From Physcia stellaris (Eukaryota > Ascomycota > Lecanoromycetes > Caliciales > Physciaceae), in contig JABSSW010000042.1 in NCBI GenBank assembly GCA_018902385.1, positions 124,001-188,000 of the forward strand: a DNA stretch of 64,000 nucleotides, given 5' to 3'. Positions 36,381 to 46,212 of this stretch are shown here, piece by piece. The notes under the pieces are model-generated. The model saw only the letters and a program-made list of their open reading frames with translations, searched no databases and had not been told where the DNA came from. The position numbers and the translations under genes are program-made. The first letter of the stretch is position 1; each line of letters starts with the position of its first letter.

Positions 36381-39300
36381 TCAAATGGCAGGAGACATCT
36401 GGCAATTTGTATGGTAAATCGGCCAATTTCTCAGGCAAGCTTCTGCTGAAGGCAGTGCGGATTGATTCCGCAGGCATGTGCTGGTCCAAACTCTTCGGTT
36501 TTGAGCTTTTGAGTCCTGACTAATCGACGGCTCCTGATTGGCTCTAGGCTTGAAGTAGGCGGTGATTCGCATTTGGCCTGAGGGTGCTTGAGAAGACACG
36601 TTGTTTTGGCCCTGAAATAGGCCCTTTCTTCTGGATTTCTCATCGAACATTTCGAACAGATTTTCGATAGTGAGGTCAGGCTTGACCGAGCAGGATTGAC
36701 GGATACCGGAGCCCTGCTGAGAAGGATGGCGATTATGGTGCTGCCGCAGGCCAAATGGCCTAGACTTCCCAGCAAACATGCGGCTCAGGTCATTCGCAGT
36801 TAGATAGGACTTCTGGATGTGAGGTTCTTGGTGTTTTCGGACGGGGCTATGCGGTGGAGTAGATGGAGGAGGGAGCGGGCTAACAGCGGCTACGCTCTCC
36901 GCCGGCTTTGGAATGATTTTGTATGTCGCAATCGGGAGATCTGAACGCGTTGAAGCGGTCTGTGAAAACCAGGATTTCTGACTTCTTGGTGTTGCAGGGG
37001 GGGTAGGTGATTTCTGCGGAGCAAGCGGAGCAGGCGGGCAAATGCTTGCTGGGTTCCCAATGGTTTTGTATGTGAGCTCTGGTGTGGGGGCTTGGGGATT
37101 CAAGCTTTTGACAGGCTTTCGAGCATGATGTTTCCGGATATGATCGTGGAGCTTGTTATTGGAGTTGAATATCCGATTACAACGTCGGCATGTTGCTGGC
37201 CTCTCCGTTGACCCTAGCCTAGTTTCGGGTGTAGGAGACGAGAGATCCGAGGGTTTCAGTAGAGTGATTGTTCTGGATGCTACTGCAGACTCGGATATGG
37301 GTCTTTGGGGTTTCGCAGGTGGAGCAGGCAATTTATGCGGAGCGGGTGACGTCTCCTTGATTTCGCATACTAAATTGACTGCATTGATCGAGAGATGAGA
37401 GTCCTTGACGGGCTGCTGAGTTTCATGATTGCGGATATGCTCGTATAACTCCCTGTTGGAGTTGAAGCTCTGCTTGCAAAGCTTACAGGTCACTTGGGCG
37501 CATGTGGCTTCTTGATCTGATGCGCTCTCCATCGACTTTGGTGCAGAATCGAGTGCACGTAGCTGGAGACTCGAGCATCTCGCCGAAACAGACTGCAAAG
37601 GTGTTTCCATACTTGGTGTTGCGGAGGTCAGTGGTTCAACGTGCGTGACGGATGGTTTCTCCTCGATCTCGCATATTAAATTGATTGCATTGATCGAGAG
37701 ATGAGAGTCTCGCTTCCGAGATTCTTGCTCGGCCAACTCGGCTTGTTCCTGGGCTTCCTGCTCTCGTTGATGTGCACGGCGAGCGAGTTGTCGCTCCAAT
37801 CTATGACGTAGTGCTTCATGGCACGAAGGAGATTCGAGGTAATGATCTTTGACTGAAGGAACTTCGATTCGGCAGGTAGGACAACTCCTCTTGAAGGTGA
37901 TAAAAGCTGAACTCTCCTGGATTTCGCATACTGACTTGGCTGTATTGATTGAGAGAAGTGAGCAGGATTCTGAAAGCTTCTGAACAGAGGCTTCTTGGGG
38001 ACTTGATTCGAAAGTTTGAAAAGGTGGTGATTTCGACGGAATAGGTGAACAGTGAGTTGATGTATTCTCCATCAACTCTGGTACAGTTTTTGGTGCATCA
38101 GATTGGAGATGTGAGCCTTTCGATGAAGTGACTGCCTCGGAGGTCTTGGCGGACTCGGATTTCTGCTTTGGTGTTGCAGTAGAGGTATCAGGTTCCTGCG
38201 AAGCAGGCGGAGCAGGCGAATCAATGGCTGTTGACTTCTTCATCGTCTCGCATACCACTTTGGGTGTTTCAGTCGGGAGACTCGAACTTTTCGGCGGAGT
38301 GACTTCGGGGGCTATCTGAATTCGTGGAGCTGTAGGTAGGATATGCGGAGCTTGCAGAGCGGGCGCTTTAATGGCTGCTGGGCTCTCCTCGATTTCGCAT
38401 ATCGACTTGGCTGTATCGATTGAGAGAGACGAGCAGTTGACCGGCTTCTTTACATGCTGCCCGCGCACGTGCTCGCGAAGCTTTTCCTTGGAGTTGAAGC
38501 TTGAATCGCAACGCATGCAGGTGATATTTAAACAATTGACTTTCGGCTTTGCAAACGGAGCATTCGCGAAATCGACTCGTAAGGTATCAATCCACTCTGT
38601 TAGCGATGTTGACTTCATGGTTGTTTGTCTATCGAACCAGATATCGAAAGCAGAACCCCAAAGGCAAGCGGGCAACAACGTAAGCAGATCTGACTCCCGA
38701 TACTGATGCTGACATTGTTGAAGATGTTGCAAGAACTCTTCTGACTCGCTGAATCGTCGATCTTCACATGTGAGAGTTGGATCGAAGATACCGATATCTT
38801 GAAGTGTTGGTGTTGATTTTGCTGCTTCTTCTGCCTTCAACGCTTTCGACTTGGCTCGTTTGGCATTTTTGACTGCGTTGGTCTTAGTCCTCTTCGCAAT
38901 CTTAATAGCATTTGGTTTCTGTTGTTCCTGCTCTTCAAGAAATTGCAAAGCGAATTCGTATGCTTGTTGATTCTGAGCAGCACAGAAAGGATATTGAAGA
39001 CGATGTGAGTCCCAAGTCTCGTAATCTAATTGACACCATTGACAGCGATCTGAGGTTGAGCCTTCAAACTCCTGTTGTTCCCGTGGAGCAAATGAAGTAG
39101 ATGGATCAGTTCGATTGGCCAAAGCAGAATCTGCTGAGCTCTCGGAGGTCTCGCATATTGGTTCTGGTGCAGAAATTGAGAGAGACGAGCTGTTGACCTG
39201 CTTGGGGGGAAATGCATTCGTCAGGGCTATATCGAAATCGTGTAATGAGGTGAACTCCGGCTGACCCTTGAACCAATCCAAAGCGGGACCCATTAAGCAG

Positions 39301-39509
39301 CCTTGCAACAGATCAAGCAAATCTGACTCCCGATGTAGGAGCTGCAGTTGCTGGAGCCGTTGCAGAATGCCCGTGGATTCGCTAAATATGTCCCATTCTG
39401 GATCATCGTCGGTGGCAGTCGGATTGAAGAGACCGAAATATGCAGGGGGGGCAGGCTTCGCAGCTTCAGCTCGCTTTCGGGCTTCTCGCTTTCGCTGCTT
39501 TGATGCCAT
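36381..39509 (-). CDS. Gag-like protein with C2H2 zinc fingers (LTR element frame)
   Basis: One uninterrupted frame of 1,042 codons on the element's sense strand. The N-terminus is highly basic (KQRKREARKRAEAAK). Two related gag/capsid-like modules follow, each with an L-x6-YRESDLL- or HRESDLL-type helix, a CL-G-A core and a trailing W (about 39,430-39,230 and 38,770-38,600). Three classical C2H2 fingers sit at about 38,525-38,444, 37,493-37,418 and 37,200-37,117, and two other Cys-rich segments have C-x2-C starts. At least six copies of a short motif like SSLSINTAKSICEIEES are spread along a Pro/Ser-rich chain. No polymerase part is present. The product would be expected to form particles or bind nucleic acid for the element. 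It is not a host gene despite being open. Confidence 0.8.
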   Translation of the reverse strand: MASKQRKREARKRAEAAKPAPPAYFGLFNPTATDDDPEWDIFSESTGILQRLQQLQLLHRESDLLDLLQGCLMGPALDWFKGQPEFTSLHDFDIALTNAFPPKQVNSSSLSISAPEPICETSESSADSALANRTDPSTSFAPREQQEFEGSTSDRCQWCQLDYETWDSHRLQYPFCAAQNQQAYEFALQFLEEQEQQKPNAIKIAKRTKTNAVKNAKRAKSKALKAEEAAKSTPTLQDIGIFDPTLTCEDRRFSESEEFLQHLQQCQHQYRESDLLTLLPACLWGSAFDIWFDRQTTMKSTSLTEWIDTLRVDFANAPFAKPKVNCLNITCMRCDSSFNSKEKLREHVRGQHVKKPVNCSSLSIDTAKSICEIEESPAAIKAPALQAPHILPTAPRIQIAPEVTPPKSSSLPTETPKVVCETMKKSTAIDSPAPPASQEPDTSTATPKQKSESAKTSEAVTSSKGSHLQSDAPKTVPELMENTSTHCSPIPSKSPPFQTFESSPQEASVQKLSESCSLLSINTAKSVCEIQESSAFITFKRSCPTCRIEVPSVKDHYLESPSCHEALRHRLERQLARRAHQREQEAQEQAELAEQESRKRDSHLSINAINLICEIEEKPSVTHVEPLTSATPSMETPLQSVSARCSSLQLRALDSAPKSMESASDQEATCAQVTCKLCKQSFNSNRELYEHIRNHETQQPVKDSHLSINAVNLVCEIKETSPAPHKLPAPPAKPQRPISESAVASRTITLLKPSDLSSPTPETRLGSTERPATCRRCNRIFNSNNKLHDHIRKHHARKPVKSLNPQAPTPELTYKTIGNPASICPPAPLAPQKSPTPPATPRSQKSWFSQTASTRSDLPIATYKIIPKPAESVAAVSPLPPPSTPPHSPVRKHQEPHIQKSYLTANDLSRMFAGKSRPFGLRQHHNRHPSQQGSGIRQSCSVKPDLTIENLFEMFDEKSRRKGLFQGQNNVSSQAPSGQMRITAYFKPRANQEPSISQDSKAQNRRVWTSTCLRNQSALPSAEACLRNWPIYHTNCQMSPAI

Positions 39510-39530
39510 CGCTCATGCGGGAGAAGGAAG

Positions 39531-40440
39531 ACGATTTGCTAAGGAATTAGGTACGTTTTCGGACTGATTCTCCGGCGTCGAAGATGGCTCGAATACTGAG
39601 TACTGGGGAGGAATTCTGCAGAAGTGATAAGAGTTCCCTGAATTGAGGTGATGTTGGCTTTATCGCAGAAACTGGGGATAGGAGCCGATTTGCTAGGCAA
39701 ACAGGTGTGATTCTAGAATGTTCTCGAGCAAGAAAGATGATGTGGGTATCGAATGCTGACGGGGAGCTTTCGTTTCTGGTGCAGAGCTCTGAAGGCTTGG
39801 TATTGAGTCTAACACCGAGACAGGAGACGGATGCTGATTCGCTAGGTAGATAGGTAGGAAATCGAAAGACTCTCGGGTGAGGAGGGTGGTTGCAATACTT
39901 AATACTGATGGAGGTTTAAAAACAACCTTCGGGATCGATACTGAGGCTACCGCTGAGGCCGGAGAGTATGGCCGATCGGTAAGGAAGACAGGTATGTTTT
40001 GGCAATGTTCTCGAAAGAGATAGGTGGTCTCGGTATTGAGGCAACGTGGGTATTGAGGGCCTCTGAACTCGAGGTGTGATGGTTTCCTTGCCGTGATACT
40101 CAGCTCACCGAGTGAACGGGAGAGTAACACTGAATTGGTAGGCCGATGGGTATGTTTTCGAGCTGGCTCTCAAGGTAATAGGATAGCTTCGATGCCGGGC
40201 TTTGGCGAAGTGTTGAATCGAGATATAAGGGCTTCTTGACTTGATGTCACAGTCACTTCCGTACAGCTTCCTGGTTGAAGTATTAAAGCAATCGAATAGA
40301 TAGGAGAGGATGGTCGAGTTGCTAGTAAAGTAGGTCTGATTCTGGAGGATTCTCGAAGGAGGTAGATGGTTCGGGTTCAACCGAGGAGGTGAAGGTTCTA
40401 TCGAAAGTATCTGGCCGAATAACGGGGTTTCTGGTTCGGC
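39531..40440. repeat. Degenerate ~150-bp tandem repeats in the element leader
   Basis: Related blocks with a -gctagg-a-a-aggt- start and a -ttctcga- centre begin at about 39531, 39687, 39837, 39974, 40133 and 40316 (spacing 137-183 bp). They lie between the upstream LTR and the gag-like frame in element orientation. On the minus strand they read as similar short peptides, so they may derive from a repeated coding segment. Confidence 0.6.
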
Positions 40441-40944
40441 CTCTGGTCGGGTAATTTCGAATACTTCTGGTATGGTGTTTTCGTGATGTAAGGGGGTTCG
40501 TTGACTTGGTGGTTTGAAAACTTGGTGGCCTAGGCCTGGTTTATTGCTTAATGGTTATGATGTCACAAGTGACTCCGAACGCCGTCTGCATGGCCTGTCG
40601 GTAAAATGGGTGCGTGGTTAACGCTCGAGGGTATCAAACAACCGTCGCTTCGGTCACAGTTTACAACTACCTCGTCGTCTCGCTGAGTACCGGAATGGCC
40701 CTTCCGTGGAAGTCCACACTCGAAACCGCTGTTTCCTGGGAGTGACCTGGATGGAGTAGAGCTTCGTTGCTCTCACTCAGATCGCCTAGGCTTTCGACCT
40801 CACGTGGGCAGAACTACGTCGTTCTCGCTAGCACGTCTAGGATTTGGTGACGTCTTAGGTCTTCGCATTTGTTTGGGGTCTTGTTTATTGAGTAAGCTGT
40901 CGTACCTCGAGCAGCTTGAAGGGATTAGGGTGACTTCGATATAA

Positions 40945-41139
40945 TGTGAGGTGCCATGCATTGGTAAGGTACTAATACATAATTACACGAGGATATCGAA
41001 GTGGGGAGCAAATACATGGGGGCCTGCAGAGGCATATGTAGGAGGTTTGGTCATAGGCGGGCCCCGGCCCTGCCACCCGGTGTGATAAGATAAGGGTGTT
41101 AGCCCTGCCAGGTGTTGGATCCGGTGCACGCTCGTCACA
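40945..41139 (-). repeat. LTR (5' LTR in element orientation)
   Basis: 195 bp, partner of 34972-35166. It is followed on the plus strand by the second copy of the CAACA target duplication. Confidence 0.95.
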
Positions 41140-41450
41140 CAACAACGACATCAATAATAAAAACGAATGATGTGTTTACAATAATTTTATGTTTTGACAT
41201 AAATTCATGTCAAAACATGAAATAATTGTAATTGTCAATGAAAAACATTGAACAATATTTTTGATTCGATTGTTCATTTTGTATAATAAATCGTATGATA
41301 ATCAAACGATTTAATTTGAAAATTCTTTTTGAATTTTCGTTTTATTTCAACAATTTTTAAACGAAATACGAAATAAATTGTTTCGAAATCAAATTTATTC
41401 GAAAATCGTGCATTTCACGTTAAAAAATAATTTTTGTATTGAATTAACAA
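41140..41450 (+). repeat. Left arm (second part) of the inverted repeat
   Basis: Continues 34427-34971 beyond the LTR element and mirrors about 42530-42835. Its end (cgtgcatttcacgttaaaaa, about 41408-41427) recurs in direct orientation at about 42373 and in a less mutated form at 56278-56342. Confidence 0.82.
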
Positions 41451-41706
41451 GATAAACGTCTGCAAATTGCAACAACGTTTTATTATAAAATTAAAATTAT
41501 CAATTATCACAATTTTCGTCATCATTTCATGATTTGTCAACAATCATTTTATTGTGTATCGTTTGAAAAACATTGACAACACGATTATACGTTGAAACGT
41601 TGATGTTTTTGCGTTCGAATATACATACAATTACGTTCAAATCGCAAAAATCGAACGTTTCGTTGCAATACGACTCAATTGATTTTTGATGAAATCAACA
41701 TTTTTC

Positions 41707-41763
41707 ATATCATGTCATAACATGACATGACATGACATGACATAACATGACATAACATGTCAT
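41707..41763. repeat. Short acatg / acataacatg tandem repeat
   Basis: Units of 5 bp (acatg and the variant acata) are repeated about ten times. Confidence 0.75.
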
Positions 41764-41875
41764 ACAATAAAATATGCATATATTGTATATTTTTTACAAG
41801 AATTTTTTTTAGCGCTTTTTTTTTTAGCGTCGTTTTTAATTCGTCGCATGTCGCATGTCGCATATCGTTGATTGC

Positions 41876-42197
41876 ATTACTATTACGAAATACGAAATTT
41901 GCAATTCAACAAAACAACGTATTACGAAATTTGCAATTCAACGAAACAACGTGTTACGAAATCAATTACGAAATTTGCAATTCAACGAAACAACGTATAT
42001 ATTACGAAATTTGCAATTCAACGAAACAGCGTATATATTACGAAATTTGCAATTCAACGAAACAGCGTGTTACGAAATCAATTACGAAATTTGCAATTCA
42101 ACGAAACAACGTATATATTACGAAATTTGCAATTCAACGAAACAACGTGTATATTACGAAATTTGCAATTCAACGAAACAACGTGTTACGAAATCAA
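41876..42197. repeat. ~36-bp tandem repeat array
   Basis: About nine units built on acgaaatttgcaattcaacg followed by aaacaacgt and a tata or gtta spacer. Spacing varies between about 36 and 54 bp through loss or gain of an atcaatt block. It sits in the loop of the inverted repeat. Open frames across it are by-products of the repeat. Confidence 0.88.
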
Positions 42198-42529
42198 CGT
42201 GACAACGTTATCAAATTTTGAGCAATTTTTGATTCAATTGTTCAATTTGTATGATAAATTGTATGATAATCAAACAGTTGATTTGAAAATTCTTTCAAAA
42301 TTTTCGTCGTATTTCAGAATTTTTAGACTGAATACGAAATAGATTGTTTCGAAATAAAATTTATTCGCAAATCGTGTTTTTCACGTTAAAAAATCATTTT
42401 TGTATTGAATTAACAAGACATTGTCGTTGAATATGCAACAACGTTCTAAAAATGAAAAAGAAAAAATTAGAATTCATAAAGTTGATTTCGAAATAAAGTT
42501 AGTTCATGTCGATATTTGCATCAATTTCA

Positions 42530-43350
42530 TTAATTCAATACAAGAATTATTTTTTAACGTGAAATGCACGATTTTCGAATAAATTTGATTTCGAAACAAT
42601 TTATTTCGTATTTCGTTTAAGAATTTTTGAAATAAAACGAAAATTCAAAAAAATTTTCATATTGATTGTTTGATTATTATACAATTTATCATACAAAATG
42701 AACAATCGAATCAAAAATATTGTTCAATGTTTTTCATTGACAATTACAATTATTTCATGTTTTGACATGAATTCATGTCAAAACATGAAATTATTGCAAA
42801 CACATTATTCATTTTTATTGTTGATGTCGTTGTTGAACAATTGTGAAAATATTTTGCAATACAAATTAATATGAAAAATGACATGAAAATTTGTTAAAAA
42901 CGAATACAACGATTCGAAATCATGAAATTTTTGACGCATTGATGTATTAACGATATGCGATAATCGTGTTCAACAACGTTAACGTGTTCAACAACGTTAA
43001 TGTGAAATGCACGTTAGAAAAATTCTTGTATATATATTGCAATTGCAATAGAAATTGCAATAGAAATTGCAACAATGTTGCAATTGCAATTGCAATAATG
43101 AAATTCAATCAAAAATCAATTGTCAATTGCTTGAACAAACGTTCGATTTTTGCGATTTGAACGTAATTGTATGTATGTTCGAACGCAAAATCATCAACGT
43201 TTCAACGTGTAATCGTGAATTGTCAATAATGTGATGTTTCGTACAACAGAACAATGATAATGATGACAAAACGATAATACTAAATAACGAAAATCACGAT
43301 ATTTGATAATTTCAATTTTAAAATAAAACGTTGTTGCAATTTGTAAACGT
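42530..43350 (-). repeat. Right arm of the large inverted repeat
   Basis: Reverse complement of 34427-34971 plus 41140-41450, with small length differences. It is mutated along its whole length and shows the uninterrupted site (gatgtcgttgttgaacaatt) corresponding to the place where the LTR element entered the left arm. Confidence 0.85.
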
Positions 43351-46212
43351 TTGTTTTGTTATATCAACATCATGATTTGAAACAAAATCGATGAAAAAAA
43401 CAATTTGATCGCAATGAACGTGTATCAATTATAACGTTTGAATCAATGATTGTTACAATGAAAAAAAAAATATTCGTACAATTCATTCGTGTTGATTAAA
43501 AGTTCGTTAAAACGCGATTAATCGACAAAATAAAAACGAAAAATATGTACAATAGAAATCATTTCATCGCGTCTTTGTGTCAAAACATGATTTTAAAAAA
43601 ATATTTGTTTAATAAAATCAATTGAATTTCAAATAATGAAATTTTGTCATCGTTAAATCAATAAATTAAAATGTTCATTCGTATTAATTCGATAAATTTT
43701 GCAAAAAAAAAAAAAAAAAATAAACAATAAAATTGATTATAATAAAAAAAATCAAAATAAATTTTTTAAAAATCGTTGAAATTTTTTTGCAATATCGTAT
43801 ATAACGATTTTTGCAATAAAATCGTTTTTCAATACAAAAATTTTCATAACATGATTTTATTTTTTTATCGCGCATATTTATTTTTTCATTTCGTTTTTTT
43901 TTTCATTTTCATTTTTTTTTTCGTTTTGTTTTTCGTCACAATTCGATTCGACGTCGCGTAAATTTTACGACATCATTCGAATCGAAAACACGCAAAAAAC
44001 GAAAATAATTTTTTTTTTACGACGATTGATCGTCGTGAAATTGAAATTCAAAATTTATTTCGTTTTGAAAAGAATGTTTTTGTCGATTTTGTTTTTTCGA
44101 TGATAAAAACAATATCATTCGAAATAAATTCGAAATCGAAATCGAATTCGTCGTCGTAATCGTCATGATGTTGTTCAAATTGAAAATTTTCGTTTTCGTT
44201 TTTTTTTTCGTTTTGAAACAAAAACAATGATAAATCGTCGACGACGTTCGAACGATTATTTAATGATTCGTCGTCGTTATCGTTTTTATTGAATTGCGCA
44301 CGATCATTTGTCATAATCGTTGTTGAAAACAACGATTGACGACGTTTGTTCGATAATCGTCGCGAAAAAAACAAATTTGCGACAAAATGATTTTCATCAT
44401 TTTTGATCGAAATTTTAATTTTTTTTTTTTCGTCAACGAACTTTACGTTTGTGACGATGATTTGAAACATCATTTTCATAATTTCGAATTGAATACGCAT
44501 CGAATTTGAAAAAATTTAACATTTGAAACATTGAAAATTGAATGCATTTATTGAATGAACAATTCGATGTTTTGTGTTTGAATATGCAATTTTCGCAAAT
44601 TTCGAAACGATTTCGTGTTTGAACGCATCGAAAAAAAACGAAATTGATTTTGTTTTTTTTCGTGATCGCGCATCGATCGCAAAACGACAATGTTAAATTT
44701 TCAACGATTTTTTTAATGTCAAAACAATGATTTTTCAAAATTCAAACAAATTCGCGTATTTGAATGATCAACGTTTGCAATTGCTGAAAATACGTCAAAT
44801 TCGCGAATATTCGATTCGCAAAATGCAAAATCATCGAACGCGTGTCATAAAAATTGATTAATTGAAAACAATCGAAAAAAAAAACGAAATTTGAATTATT
44901 TCATTGTCAAATTGTTTTTTCTAATTTTCAAATTTATTTATTTGCGCAATATTGACGAAAATTGTCGTTTCATTGTGATTCATTGATTTAATTAACACAC
45001 ATTTCATAAATTAAACAGAAAATACAACATACAAATGATTCAAAATTTCGTTTGATTAAACATCGCGATACATGAAAAAAAAAAAAAAAAAAAAAATTGC
45101 AATCAAATGTGATCGTGAAAACACGTTAATAAATCATTGATCGAATGAATACGAACAACACAAACAATCGAAAATTTATTTTAAATCACAATACGATAAG
45201 AAAAAATCGTTTTATTCAGAATTCGATGAAATCAACATTACATACGTTAAATATGTGATTCGTTTTCATAAATCATTGCAATCGTACAAATTCGATTTCA
45301 AAAAAAATAATGATAATAAAAAAATTTACGATAATTATAATGAAATTTGAATTTTTTACATGCAGAATTTCACAACGTGAATATCGCATAAAAATAAAAA
45401 AAAATATGTTTTGTTTGAAAAACACAATCATTTTAATTCACAACAATTTGAACGAAATATTTGAACATTTTGTATTTTCATTTAAGAATTGAAATTTACA
45501 CATTGTTTACAATTTTTTCGTATAAAAATTTATAAAAATTGAAATATGTTTGTTGAATATATTAATAATAATAAAAAATCGAAACATTGCATAAATTTTG
45601 AATAAATTTCATCAATATACACATTTTAAAAAGTTTTAAATATTCAAGTTGAAATTGTTTCACGACGAATTTGTTTCGTTATATTCAATTTTTCGTCACG
45701 ATCATAAAGTTAATTTTGAAAATTTCGCAAAATTTAAACATTTTTCGTATCAATGACATGATTCGATTCGAAATGAAAATTCATGAAAAATAATAAACAC
45801 GTCGTGCGACAAAAAAATTATAACGTTTCGCGTCGAAAAAAAACGAAAATTATTTGATATTATTGTCATACGATCACGTTAATTTCAATTTTATACATTT
45901 TATTGACAATATTTTTTAAACGTTCATATTCGATTATTGTTTGTTGATTTATTCGAAAAAATTTTTTATACAAAACAAAAATGAATATTTGATTTTATCG
46001 TTGCGTTTTATTCAATGCGATGTAAACATGTTTTGCGACGAACATATTATTGTCAAAATTTATCGATATGTTCGTCATTGTTAACGATTGAATTTTATGA
46101 ACGATCAAAACAAAAACGTTCAAAATTGAAAATTGAATTCGATTGTAAAACACATCATATAACGTTTTGTAATCGATGTAAAAAATTACATACAATTTTT
46201 AAATGATTGATA
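43351..46212. other. AT-rich mutated DNA with a Cys-rich frame remnant
   Basis: No intact gene. The minus-strand frame 44738-44433 has a C-x2-C start and several further Cys residues, including an ICENC segment, and is followed by 44500-44048, very acidic at its end. It may be a remnant of a zinc-binding protein, but I cannot name a family. Confidence 0.4.

Larger units (their letters stand above)
34972..41139 (-). mobile_element. LTR element, 6.2 kb, gag-like only, recently inserted
   Basis: Two 195-bp direct repeats (34972-35166 and 40945-41139) start with TGTGA and end with TCACA and differ at one position. CAACA flanks both sides (34967-34971 and 41140-41144), a 5-bp target duplication. 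Read on the minus strand, the purine-rich tract next to 35166 precedes the downstream LTR, and the single long frame (39509-36381) runs the same way. I see no reverse transcriptase, integrase or protease, so the copy looks whole in its ends but non-autonomous, comparable to gag-only LTR elements. The near-identical LTRs and normal GC content show it entered recently, after the surrounding DNA had been mutated. Confidence 0.9.

Noticed and set aside
36381-39509. 1,042-codon frame as a host zinc-finger gene
   Set aside because: It lies wholly between two matching LTRs with a target duplication, has capsid-like modules, and follows the element's orientation.
41757-42342. Overlapping frames of 115-156 codons with repeated NLQFNETT-like peptides
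   Set aside because: They are translations of the 36-bp array in all three frames, not a repeat protein.
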